NCBI GenBank assembly: GCA_018650465.1
Contig: JABIFY010000038.1
Span: 1-64,000 of the forward strand
Direction of reading: 5' to 3'
From: Alphaproteobacteria bacterium
GTDB taxonomy: Bacteria; Pseudomonadota; Alphaproteobacteria; UBA2966
DNA length: 64,000 bases
This document shows, one piece after another, positions 8,286 to 16,863 of the stretch (positions are counted from its first letter, which is position 1; each line of letters starts with the position of its first letter). Below the pieces are notes generated by a model, which saw nothing but the letters and a program-made list of their open reading frames with translations, was not told where the DNA came from and searched no databases. Made by a program: the position numbers and the translations under genes.

Positions 8286-9098
8286 ATTTCAAACAGCGAT
8301 GAACAATTACCGACACGGGCGAACCCGCTGCGCGGCCAACATGCTTTTGTCACTGGTGCCTCTCGCGGTATTGGTGCATCGATTGCCACTGAACTGGCGA
8401 CCCTTGGCGCAAACCTTTCCATCACTGGCCGAGACGTCGATGCCCTGAACACCGTAAAGGCCAATATTGAAAACGGCTGCGACGTTGATGTTCAAACCTT
8501 CGTCTTTGATGTCACAGACGCTGAGGCAATCAGCCGGGTGATGACAGAAGCTTCTCAATCATTCGGCCCTGTGTCGATCCTGGTGAATAATGCCGGAGCG
8601 GCAACCAGTGCACCGTTCATGAAAACAGACATCAAACGCTGGCAATCGTTGCTGGATATCAACCTCACGGGCCCCTTCCTCCTGACCCAGGCTGTTTTAC
8701 CCGCCATGCTGGAAGCAAAGTCCGGTCGAGTGATCAATGTCGCCTCAACTGCCGGGATGATCGGCTACAGTTATGTGGCTCCTTATGTCGCTTCGAAACA
8801 TGGCGTGATCGGACTGACCCGCGCCCTGGCGACGGAATATGCCAGGTCCGGTGTCACTTTCAATTCTGTCTGCCCCGGCTTTACCGAAACAGACATCGCT
8901 GCTCGAACCATCGATACAATGGTCACCAAAGCTGGTCGGACCGAAGAAGAGGCTTATGCAGAGCTTGCCTCACTGAACCCACAAGGCCGACTGGTGCAAC
9001 CGGACGAAGTTGCCCAGGCTGTGGGTTGGCTGGCGCTTCCATCGTCATCATCAATTAACGGGCAATCGATTGCCGTCGCTGGCGGAGAGGTCATGTAA
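8286..9098 (+). CDS. SDR oxidoreductase with apparent ATT start
   Basis: The classical SDR reading frame is open from the stop at 8259 and shows the cofactor motif HAFVTGASRGIGA, then NNAGAATSAP and the catalytic Ser of NVASTAGMIG with YVASK. It ends with SINGQSIAVAGGEVM. The motif-bearing N-terminus has no ATG, GTG or TTG in frame. The best start is ATT at 8286, preceded by AGGGAG with 6 bases between, giving 270 residues, the usual family length. The internal ATG at 8538 would delete the cofactor site. It is the first gene of the catabolic operon and overlaps marR by one base. It probably oxidises a 3-hydroxyacyl-CoA or cyclic alcohol intermediate. Confidence 0.82.
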   Translation: MSNSDEQLPTRANPLRGQHAFVTGASRGIGASIATELATLGANLSITGRDVDALNTVKANIENGCDVDVQTFVFDVTDAEAISRVMTEASQSFGPVSILVNNAGAATSAPFMKTDIKRWQSLLDINLTGPFLLTQAVLPAMLEAKSGRVINVASTAGMIGYSYVAPYVASKHGVIGLTRALATEYARSGVTFNSVCPGFTETDIAARTIDTMVTKAGRTEEEAYAELASLNPQGRLVQPDEVAQAVGWLALPSSSSINGQSIAVAGGEVM

Positions 9099-9595
9099 TG
9101 TCCGAACAATTGACCGGCAATAACAAACTGGATTTTGAATCTTCCCTGCAAGCCGAGGACAAGCCCGAGCTGCGCGTCTGGCTGCGTTTGCTGACCTGTT
9201 CAACCATGATCGAACAACATGTGCGATCTGGCTTGCGTCAGAACTTTGAAACAACCCTGCCCCGCTTTGATATCATGGCTCAGCTCGACCGGGCCTCCGG
9301 CGACATGACCATGGGCCAGTTGTCCAGCCAGCTCATGGTCTCCAACGGCAACATAACTGGCCTCGTTGACCGACTGGTGCAGGAGGGTTTTGTCTCCCGC
9401 AAACCGGCACCCGGAGACCGGCGAACCCAGTTGGTTCGTCTGACAGCCCTCGGCAAAGACGCCTTTCAAAAAATGGTCCCCGAACATGAATCCTGGGTCG
9501 CGAACATGATGTCCGGACTGGACCGGGAAGAAATGAATGAATTGTTGCGCTTGCTTGGGCAACTGAAATCCTCCGTCAAATCTGCGACAGAATAA
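9098..9595 (+). CDS. MarR-family transcriptional regulator
   Basis: This 165-residue winged-helix repressor overlaps the SDR stop codon (TAATG), so the two are translationally coupled. The DNA-recognition part is MGQLSSQLMVSNGNITGLVDRLVQEGFVSRK, followed by the wing PAPGDRRTQLVRLTALG. Such regulators in aromatic-acid operons usually respond to the CoA thioester made by the linked ligase. The palindrome at 8211-8230 is the natural candidate operator. The regulator lies inside the operon it would control, which implies autoregulation. Confidence 0.92.
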   Translation: MSEQLTGNNKLDFESSLQAEDKPELRVWLRLLTCSTMIEQHVRSGLRQNFETTLPRFDIMAQLDRASGDMTMGQLSSQLMVSNGNITGLVDRLVQEGFVSRKPAPGDRRTQLVRLTALGKDAFQKMVPEHESWVANMMSGLDREEMNELLRLLGQLKSSVKSATE

Positions 9596-9613
9596 ACCGG
9601 AAAGAAAAATACC

Positions 9614-10774
9614 GTGCCTGATAAATCTTACCTCGACTGGCCCTTCCTCGAAGATCACCACCGCGATCTCGCCAACCTTCTCGACGCCTGGACCGAAAAA
9701 GAAATCAAGCCGTTTGAAGATGACGAAGACGACGTCAATGCCCTGAGCAAGAGGTTCGTCCGCATGCTGGGTGAAGCCGGGTTTCTCCAGTATGCCGTTC
9801 CCGCAGAATATGGTGGTGCGCACGAAAGTCTGGATGTCCGCTCGCTGTGCATCTGTCGTGAAACACTGGCTCGAACCACTGGTTTGGCCGATTTCGCCTT
9901 TGCCATGCAGGGTCTGGGATCAGGGGCAATTACAATGTTCGGATCTGCAGAACTGAAAGCGCAATATCTGCCTGGCGTTCTGAAGGGTGAGATAATTCCT
10001 GCCTTTGCGCTGACGGAACCAGGTGCCGGTTCTGACGCCGGCGCCCTGACGTCCTCGGCTGTGGAAGATGGCGATGACTATATTCTCAACGGCACCAAGA
10101 CATTCATTTCCAACGCAGGAATTGCCGATTTTTACTGCATGTTTGTGCGCACATCTGACGATGGTGCCCGCGGCCTGACGTGTTTTGTCCTCGATGCAGA
10201 TACGCCCGGGTTCGAGCTTGTCGAAAGTCTGGACGTCATAGCGCCTCATCCTCTTGGCACCATTTCCATGACCAACTGCCGCGTCCCCAAATCAAAGATG
10301 CTGGGCAAACTCGGAGAAGGCTTCAAGGTTGCCATGTCGAACCTGGACATTTTCCGCTCGACAGTCGGCGCCGCGTCACTTGGATTTGCCCGCCGCGCCC
10401 TGGACGAAGCTGTTGCCCGGACAAAAGACCGCCAGGTCTTTGGCCAGCCCCTCAGCAATTTCCAGTTCACGCAAGGCAAGCTCGCCGATATGGCAACTGA
10501 AATCGATGCCTCAGCCTTGTTGATCTATCGCGCAGCCTGGACACGTGATTGCGTCGCCGACCGCGTCACACGCGAAGCAGCCATGGCAAAAATGTATGCC
10601 ACAGAAGCAGCCCAGGTCGTCATCGATCATGCAGTACAATTGTTCGGTGGCATGGGTGTTCTGGTGGGCACGCCCGTTGAGCGCCTCTACCGGGAAATTC
10701 GCGCCATGCGAATTTATGAAGGCACAACAGACGTGCAAAAGATTGTTATTGCCACGCAACTAATGAAAGCATGA
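9614..10774 (+). CDS. Acyl-CoA dehydrogenase
   Basis: This 386-residue FAD enzyme introduces a double bond next to the CoA thioester. Family signatures are present: AFALTEPGAGSDAGAL in the middle domain, FISNAGIADFYCMFVRT, then RQVFGQPLSNFQ and QLFGGMGVLVGTPVERLYREIRAMRIYEGTTDVQ in the C-terminal helical domain. The Glu in YEGTTDVQ sits where the catalytic base lies in most members. The start is GTG. It lies between marR and the Old Yellow Enzyme gene in the same direction, so it probably acts on the CoA ester made by the ligase. The acyl group is not identifiable. Confidence 0.93.
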   Translation: MPDKSYLDWPFLEDHHRDLANLLDAWTEKEIKPFEDDEDDVNALSKRFVRMLGEAGFLQYAVPAEYGGAHESLDVRSLCICRETLARTTGLADFAFAMQGLGSGAITMFGSAELKAQYLPGVLKGEIIPAFALTEPGAGSDAGALTSSAVEDGDDYILNGTKTFISNAGIADFYCMFVRTSDDGARGLTCFVLDADTPGFELVESLDVIAPHPLGTISMTNCRVPKSKMLGKLGEGFKVAMSNLDIFRSTVGAASLGFARRALDEAVARTKDRQVFGQPLSNFQFTQGKLADMATEIDASALLIYRAAWTRDCVADRVTREAAMAKMYATEAAQVVIDHAVQLFGGMGVLVGTPVERLYREIRAMRIYEGTTDVQKIVIATQLMKA

Positions 10775-10813
10775 GGTGATTTTCGTGACAGAAAATGGGC
10801 GAGTCCTGGCAAC

Positions 10814-12265
10814 ATGAAACTTCTTGAGCCTCTCAAAATAAATCAAATCACCTTGCCCAACCGGGTGCTGGTTCCGGCCATGGTCACGCGCCTGTCGGGC
10901 GAAGACGGGTTTGTGAACGACGCCGTCATAGATCGTTATGCCGGTTTTGCCCGTGGTGGTGTTGGTTTGATTGTTGTTGAAGCTTGCGCCGTTCATTCCA
11001 GCAAGTCCGGACCCTTGTTGCGCCTGTCCGACGACAAATTTATTCCGGGGCATCGGAAACTGACAGACCGTGTGCACGGCATCAGTGATTCAAAGATCGT
11101 GCCGCAAATTATCCACTTCATGAAAGTCGCCCGTTCAGGCTGGCGTCAGACAGTGGACATGCTGGATACGGATCAGATCGAAGACATCATCTCTGATTTT
11201 GGCCGGGCTGCGATTCGCGCCCGTGAAGCCGGATATGACGGCGTCGAAATTCATTCAGCCCACGCCTATACCCTGATGTCCTTTTTGTCGCGCCACAATC
11301 ACCGCAAGGATGAATACAGCGGCAAAACCCTGGAAGGCCGCCTGCGCCTGTTTGGTCGCGTGATGGCAGAAATCCGCAAGTCCGTGGGCAATGATTTTGC
11401 CGTTGGAGTGCGTTTCCTTGCCGAAGAAGTTGTGCGGGATGGCTACACCATTGAAGACGCCAAACCCATTGCCCTGCGCATGGCGCAACTGGGTGTGGAT
11501 TACATTTCTCTGTCGGTTGGTGGCAAGTTCGAAGATGCTGTGCCACGTGAAGGCCAGCCGCTTTATCCCTACACGGGATATTCCGGCGACCGCTGCATGC
11601 CGGGGGATTGGTACCCTGCCATGCCCAATGCCCACCTGCCTGCCGCCATCAAGGAATATATCAACGGTCACGGCTTTGATGTGCCTGTTGTCTCTGTCGG
11701 CAAGATCAGTGATCCGCAGGATGCGGAAATGCTCTTGCAAACAGGCAAGGCCGATATCATCGGCATGGCCCGACAGTTGCTGGCAGATCCTGACTGGACC
11801 AACAAGGTCGCGGCTGGTCGCAGCGATGACATCGTCAAATGCATTTATTGCAATGTCTGCAAACAGCTTGATGGTGCCTTTAAGGAAGTAAACTGTTTCC
11901 TTTGGCCCAAGGGCATGAACCAGGCGCCGGCTGATGATCCCGATGGCATAAACCCGGTCTGGGGTGATGCAGCGGCAAGTTTGACAGGCGAAGTCGATGA
12001 ACGCGGTCGGGTGATCCTCAACTGGCAAGCACCTTCAAATGACGCCACCCGGATTTATGACATCTACCGCGCCGAAGAAGACGGCAAGGTCACCTGTATC
12101 GAAGCTGTCAAAAAACCACGTTATATCGATCCGCTCGCCCTGGGTGGTTTGAAATACACCTACCATGTGCGGGCTGTTGCCCCGGATGGTCGATCGACGC
12201 CGCCGTCCAATTCCGTCAGCCTGACACCTGATATTCCGTCATACGAAAAACTGGAGAATGCCTGA
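10814..12265 (+). CDS. Old Yellow Enzyme-type flavin oxidoreductase with Fe-S motif and C-terminal FN3-like domain
   Basis: Residues 1-370 form an FMN-binding NADH:flavin oxidoreductase barrel (LPNRVLVPAM, GVEIHSAHAYTLMSFLS, GMARQLLADPDW). Cys343, Cys346, Cys349 and Cys361 are spaced close to the 4Fe-4S site of 2,4-dienoyl-CoA reductase. Unlike that enzyme there is no NADPH/FAD Rossmann half. Residues 391-475 instead read as a fibronectin type III-like beta sandwich, with VILNWQAPSND, YDIYRAEEDG, the Tyr-rich strand GGLKYTYHVRAVAPDG and SNSVSLTP. This addition is unusual for a cytosolic enzyme. Neighbours are an acyl-CoA dehydrogenase and an aryl-CoA ligase, so reduction of an unsaturated ring-derived CoA ester is inferred. 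Confidence 0.88.
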   Translation: MKLLEPLKINQITLPNRVLVPAMVTRLSGEDGFVNDAVIDRYAGFARGGVGLIVVEACAVHSSKSGPLLRLSDDKFIPGHRKLTDRVHGISDSKIVPQIIHFMKVARSGWRQTVDMLDTDQIEDIISDFGRAAIRAREAGYDGVEIHSAHAYTLMSFLSRHNHRKDEYSGKTLEGRLRLFGRVMAEIRKSVGNDFAVGVRFLAEEVVRDGYTIEDAKPIALRMAQLGVDYISLSVGGKFEDAVPREGQPLYPYTGYSGDRCMPGDWYPAMPNAHLPAAIKEYINGHGFDVPVVSVGKISDPQDAEMLLQTGKADIIGMARQLLADPDWTNKVAAGRSDDIVKCIYCNVCKQLDGAFKEVNCFLWPKGMNQAPADDPDGINPVWGDAAASLTGEVDERGRVILNWQAPSNDATRIYDIYRAEEDGKVTCIEAVKKPRYIDPLALGGLKYTYHVRAVAPDGRSTPPSNSVSLTPDIPSYEKLENA

Positions 12266-12266
12266 A

Positions 12267-13940
12267 ATGTCCAATGTTGATCAGGGCCCCAAGGGGGTTT
12301 CCGCTCACGTCGATGATTTTGGCAAGATCAGTCTGCCGCCACAGGACCAGTGGCCGGACATGGACTGGCAAAGCGTGCCCGAACTGGCGGCCTATCCGGC
12401 ACAGATGAACTGCGCCGTTGAATTACTCGACAAGCAGGCGAAAAAATATGGAGATCGCCCGGTCATCCATTTTGAAGACACAACCTGGACTTACAATGAT
12501 CTGCTGGCCAAAGCTAATCAGATTGCCCATGTGCTGGTTGACGATCTTGGTATTGTCGCAGGTAATCGCGTCTTCATGCGGGCACCCAACAATCCCATGT
12601 ATGTGGCAATCTGGCTGGCGGTCATGAAAGTGGGGGCCATTGGTGTCGCCACCATGCCTTTGCTACGCGCCAAGGAACTTACCTACATCACTGAAAAGGC
12701 CGTGGTCAAAGTCGGATTCTGTTGCGACCATTTGAAGGATGAGATGGAAAAAACCATTGCTCAATCCACGACTTTTGAAAACGCGATCTATTTCAGTAAT
12801 CTCGGCCAAAAACCCGGCAATGGTAACCTTGACCAGTTGATGGCGAACAAGCCGACAACCTTCGATAATGTGGATACGGCCGCTGATGACGTTTGTCTGA
12901 TTGCCTTTACCTCAGGTACCACCGGCCCCGCAAAAGGCTGCATGCATTTTCATCGCGACATTCTGGCCATCTGCGACACCTTTTCGCGTTATGTGCTGAA
13001 GCCCACGCCGGAAGATATCTTCTGCGGCTCTCCCCCCGTCGCCTTTACCTTTGGCCTTGGGGCATTGGTGACCTTCGCCATGCATGCCGGGTCGTCAACC
13101 GCTCTGTGTGAAGGCCCTGCACCTGAAGCCCTGATGGGAATTATCGAGAAGCACAAGGCAACGATCTGCTTCACAGCACCAACAGCTTTCCGCGTCATGA
13201 CAGACCTCGTTGATAAATACGATATCAGCTCCCTGACAAAATCCGTTTCCGCGGGTGAAACCCTGCCCTTGCCGACTTATCAGGGTTGGCAGAATGCGAC
13301 CGGGATCAAAACAATCGACGGCCTTGGTTCAACTGAAATGCTGCACATCTTTATCTCTGCTGCACATGACGACATCGTGCCAGGAGCCACTGGTCTGCCC
13401 ATCCCCGGTTTTCAGGGCAAGATTATCGACGACAACGGCAAAGATGTGCCCGACGGTGAAGTCGGTCGTTTGGCTGTAAAGGGCCCTACTGGTTGTCGTT
13501 ATCTCGACAACGCCGAACGCCAGGCCGCCTATGTGCAGGATGGCTGGAACGTTACCGGCGACAGTTATATGCGGGATGAAAATGGCATTTTCTGGTTCCA
13601 GGCCCGTAACGACGATATGATCATTTCGGCTGGCTATAATATTTCAGGCCCAGAGGTCGAGGCCTGTTTGCTGGAACATGCCAAGGTCGCGGAATGCGGT
13701 GTTGTTGCAGCCCCTCACCCCGAGCGTGGTCACATCGTTAAAGCCTATGTCATGTTACGCGAACCTTCAGAAGCTGGCCCGGCTCTGGCAAAAACCTTGC
13801 AAGATTATGTGAAGGCCCAGATCGCACCCTACAAATACCCCCGCGCTATCGAATTCATGACCGACATGCCCCGCACAGAAACCGGCAAGCTGCAACGCTT
13901 CAGGTTACGAGAGATGGCAGAGGCAGAATCGAAAGCCTGA
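12267..13940 (+). CDS. Aryl-CoA ligase, 2-aminobenzoate/benzoate-CoA ligase type
   Basis: The 557-residue ATP-dependent ligase activates an acid as its adenylate and then forms the CoA thioester. The adenylate loop is AFTSGTTGPAKGCMHFHRD. The hinge region has GWNVTGD and the C-terminal Lys lies in TETGKLQRFRLRE. The stretches NCAVELLDKQ, RVFMRAPNNPMYVAIWLAVMKVG and MPLLRAKELTYI resemble 2-aminobenzoate-CoA ligases more than fatty acid ligases. The ATG at 12267 is preferred over 12258, which nearly touches the GGAG signal. The gene overlaps or abuts the Old Yellow Enzyme stop and ends the operon. The exact aromatic acid is an inference. Confidence 0.88.
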   Translation: MSNVDQGPKGVSAHVDDFGKISLPPQDQWPDMDWQSVPELAAYPAQMNCAVELLDKQAKKYGDRPVIHFEDTTWTYNDLLAKANQIAHVLVDDLGIVAGNRVFMRAPNNPMYVAIWLAVMKVGAIGVATMPLLRAKELTYITEKAVVKVGFCCDHLKDEMEKTIAQSTTFENAIYFSNLGQKPGNGNLDQLMANKPTTFDNVDTAADDVCLIAFTSGTTGPAKGCMHFHRDILAICDTFSRYVLKPTPEDIFCGSPPVAFTFGLGALVTFAMHAGSSTALCEGPAPEALMGIIEKHKATICFTAPTAFRVMTDLVDKYDISSLTKSVSAGETLPLPTYQGWQNATGIKTIDGLGSTEMLHIFISAAHDDIVPGATGLPIPGFQGKIIDDNGKDVPDGEVGRLAVKGPTGCRYLDNAERQAAYVQDGWNVTGDSYMRDENGIFWFQARNDDMIISAGYNISGPEVEACLLEHAKVAECGVVAAPHPERGHIVKAYVMLREPSEAGPALAKTLQDYVKAQIAPYKYPRAIEFMTDMPRTETGKLQRFRLREMAEAESKA

Positions 13941-14077
13941 ACGTCGAAAAACATCGGGTAAACTCATTAAAACCCATCGTTGTAAAAGGTCCATATGACG
14001 CGGTAGAATTACTTTGTATTTATTTCCTCCTGGGGAGATTACAAAGACACACGCACGAACCGAGGTGATGAATTACA

Positions 14078-15895
14078 ATGAGACATGCGACAACAGGCTT
14101 GCTCTCCATTCTTCTTATTTTTTTTAATGTTGTTTCAACAAATGCTGCCGATGCCGAACAGAAAGAATTAGTGCCTGTTCGCGTGCAACTGAAATGGTAT
14201 CACCAATATCAATTTGCGGGACTCTACGCCGCTATTGAACAGGGTTACTTTCGAGAGGCTGGACTTGATGTGAGCCTCATTGAGGGCGGCCCAACCATTG
14301 ATCCCGTTCACGCCGTAATCAAGGGTGGGGCAGAATTCGGGATCGGGAATTCATCTCTATTAATTGACTACAGTAACGGCACCCCTGTCGTGGCGATCAG
14401 CGCAATTTACCAGCATTCGCCATTTGCCATTATTGCGCGACGGGATGGCGATATTAAAACTGTCCATGATCTTGAGGGCAAGGTTCTCATGAGTGAGACC
14501 CACGCTGCGGAATTGTCGGCATACCTTAAATTATCCGGGGTGCGACTGGACAAGGTCAAAATTGTTCCGCACACCGGCTCTATAATCAATATTGGAAAAA
14601 ATGACCCCAGTGGCATTGATGCCGCAACGGCATACTTGTCAGTTGAAAATTATGAAGCTTCAAAACTGAAAATTCCCTATATAATTTTCAACCCGCGTGA
14701 TCTGAAGATCAATTTTTATGGTGACACATTGTTCACCTCAAAGGATTACGCGACGAAGCAAAATCAGATTGTCATCTCCATGAGAGATGCTTTGCGTCGT
14801 GGGTGGGAATATGCTCGCCTGCACCACGATGAAGTGATTGATCTCATTCTTCAAAAATACAGTCCCCGCTCAGATCGTTTGGCCTTGAGCTTTGAAGCAC
14901 AATCCACAAACACCCTGCTTGGTGAAGATATCATCGATATTGGTTATATGAGTAAATCCCGTTGGCAACACATTGGCGACACTTTTGCCAAGGCGGGAAT
15001 GTTGAAACCAGATTTCACACTGGACGGATTTATGTTCGATGCCGAAGAGAACATCCCTCTTTGGCTCTACCAGTGGCTCGCCGGGTTCCTGCTTTTGCTC
15101 ACTGTTTCGGTGTTTGTTGCCCAGCGTTATTATCGGATGAGCAACAGGTTGAAGCAGGAAGTGGTTTTCGGAGAGTCGCTCCAACGAAAGCTTGAAGCAG
15201 AAGTTGAGACTAAAAACAGGATTTTTTCCATCATCGCCCATGATCTGAGAAGTCCGTTTCAGGCAATATTCTGGAGTACCGAGTTAATTTCAAAACATCC
15301 GGAAAAATTCTCCAAAGAAGAAATGGTCGAGTTTGCAGGCGATGCCAACAAAGCAGGAAAGCAAGTGTTCTCTCTCCTTGAAAATCTGCTGGAGTGGGCA
15401 CGTTTGCATGCTGACAAAGGCGGTCCCGAACCGGAAAGGTTCGCGGTCAGAAACGTATCAGAAGAATGCAGGAGCCTTCTGACATCTGTTGCAGAAGCGA
15501 AGGACATACAGATCAAAAACAACGTCGAGGAATTTGATGCATTCGCGGATAAACGTGCCGTCATGACGGTGATCCGCAATCTGTTGGCAAACAGTATCAA
15601 GTTCACGCCGCACAATGGTTCAATAGAGATGTCTACGACCAAACGTGGTCATGATATTCAGTTTACGATCCGTGACACCGGTGTGGGAATGTCGGAAGAG
15701 CAGATCAATGTGGTATTTGAATTTGGCCAAAACACCTCAACACAGGGAACCTCCGGTGAAATGGGGACGGGCTTGGGTCTTCCTCTTTGCAAGGAGCTGA
15801 TTGAGAATAATGGCGGTCAGTTCTGGATTGAAAGCACACCCGGCGAGGGCTCCCGGTTTCACTTCACCTTACCCGTTGGAGCCGGAAAAGCCTGA
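14078..15895 (+). CDS. Hybrid THI5/NMT1 periplasmic-binding domain and sensor histidine kinase
   Basis: The 605-residue protein starts with a signal peptide (about 1-23). Residues 33-300 form an NMT1/THI5-like binding domain (VQLKWYHQYQFAGLYAAIEQGYFREAGLDV), the fold that binds pyrimidines and thiamine precursors. One membrane segment follows at about 328-349. The cytoplasmic kinase has the phospho-acceptor in FSIIAHDLRSPFQ (His388), the N box NLLANSIKF, DTGVGM and GTGLGLPLCKELIENNGG. It therefore looks like a receptor that senses a pyrimidine-like or other small ligand directly. No response regulator lies next to it. GAGGTGA precedes the ATG. Confidence 0.88.
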   Translation: MRHATTGLLSILLIFFNVVSTNAADAEQKELVPVRVQLKWYHQYQFAGLYAAIEQGYFREAGLDVSLIEGGPTIDPVHAVIKGGAEFGIGNSSLLIDYSNGTPVVAISAIYQHSPFAIIARRDGDIKTVHDLEGKVLMSETHAAELSAYLKLSGVRLDKVKIVPHTGSIINIGKNDPSGIDAATAYLSVENYEASKLKIPYIIFNPRDLKINFYGDTLFTSKDYATKQNQIVISMRDALRRGWEYARLHHDEVIDLILQKYSPRSDRLALSFEAQSTNTLLGEDIIDIGYMSKSRWQHIGDTFAKAGMLKPDFTLDGFMFDAEENIPLWLYQWLAGFLLLLTVSVFVAQRYYRMSNRLKQEVVFGESLQRKLEAEVETKNRIFSIIAHDLRSPFQAIFWSTELISKHPEKFSKEEMVEFAGDANKAGKQVFSLLENLLEWARLHADKGGPEPERFAVRNVSEECRSLLTSVAEAKDIQIKNNVEEFDAFADKRAVMTVIRNLLANSIKFTPHNGSIEMSTTKRGHDIQFTIRDTGVGMSEEQINVVFEFGQNTSTQGTSGEMGTGLGLPLCKELIENNGGQFWIESTPGEGSRFHFTLPVGAGKA

Positions 15896-15948
15896 GCATC
15901 AGGCACTGATCACGCGCACCCAATGGGAATCCCGGATTAGCTCGAATA

Positions 15949-16800
15949 CTACTCTGCGGCCTGACTGCTTCGACCGGCTTCGACCTCAAGGTAGGGCCGG
16001 TCATGCTGCAGGGCCGGGACCATGCTGCGGCATTTTTCGATCTGGGACAGATCAAGGGTGGCCGAAACTACTCCGACGTCAGGGCCAGCGTCGGCCAGAA
16101 CCTTGCCCCAGGGATCAATGATCAGGGAATGGCCATAACTTTCCGAGGTACCATGCAGGCCGGTTTGGCATGGGGCGACGATAAAGCAACCGGTTTCAAT
16201 GGCACGACTGCGCAACAGAACATGCCAATGCGCTTCACCGGTCGTGCGGGCAAAGGCGGCGGGTACCGTGATAATGCCGGCTCCACCACGGGCCAGTGAA
16301 CGATATAGCTGGGGAAAGCGCACGTCATAACAAACCGTCAGGCCAATGCCGCCCCAGGGGGTATCGGCGACCACAGCCCGGTCACCAGGCTGAATGGTGG
16401 CACTTTCGCGATAGGTTTCACCATTGGCCAGATCAACATCAAAGAGATGAATCTTGTCGTAGCGCGAGACCACGTCGCCCAGATCATTGAGCAACAAAGA
16501 GCGGTTAACGATCTTGCCGCCGGGGGCATTGACTGCCATGGAGCCGATCAGTATCCAGACACCGGTTTCCTTTGCCAGGTCGGACAGATACACCAGGGCC
16601 GGATGGCTTTCTTCCACATTGGCACCAACAACAAATTCCGCCCCGTCCACACCCAGACAAGTTCCATATTCCGGCAGGCAGACGAGGTCAGCACCATCCG
16701 CGCGGGCGCTATCGATCATGACCCGCAAATCCCTAAGGTTTTGCTGAACATCCGTTCCGGCGCAATTTTGCAAGCAGGCGACATTGAGTTGAGGTGACAT
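15949..16800 (-). CDS. Nitrilase-superfamily amidohydrolase, Nit1/Nit2 type
   Basis: This 283-residue cytosolic C-N hydrolase has the Glu-Lys-Cys catalytic triad in LVCLPEYG, RYDKIHLFDV and GLTVCYDVRFPQLYR. The RFPQLYR extension and the later RAIETGCFIVAPCQ match the Nit branch, which cleaves deaminated glutathione or omega-amides such as 2-oxoglutaramate. Which of the two it prefers cannot be seen. It is convergent with the THI5 kinase gene and has a same-strand LysE gene upstream at a gap of 63 bases. Confidence 0.88.
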   Translation of the reverse strand: MSPQLNVACLQNCAGTDVQQNLRDLRVMIDSARADGADLVCLPEYGTCLGVDGAEFVVGANVEESHPALVYLSDLAKETGVWILIGSMAVNAPGGKIVNRSLLLNDLGDVVSRYDKIHLFDVDLANGETYRESATIQPGDRAVVADTPWGGIGLTVCYDVRFPQLYRSLARGGAGIITVPAAFARTTGEAHWHVLLRSRAIETGCFIVAPCQTGLHGTSESYGHSLIIDPWGKVLADAGPDVGVVSATLDLSQIEKCRSMVPALQHDRPYLEVEAGRSSQAAE

Positions 16801-16863
16801 GAAATTTCTCCCTGTGATTACCGCTATTGAGCACCAAAAGGTGAAACGGGTAAAGCAGTAGTT

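Noticed and set aside
11255-12028. Leftward 257-residue open frame inside the OYE gene
   Set aside because: Antisense shadow of a gene with clear flavin and Fe-S motifs; no recognisable fold of its own.
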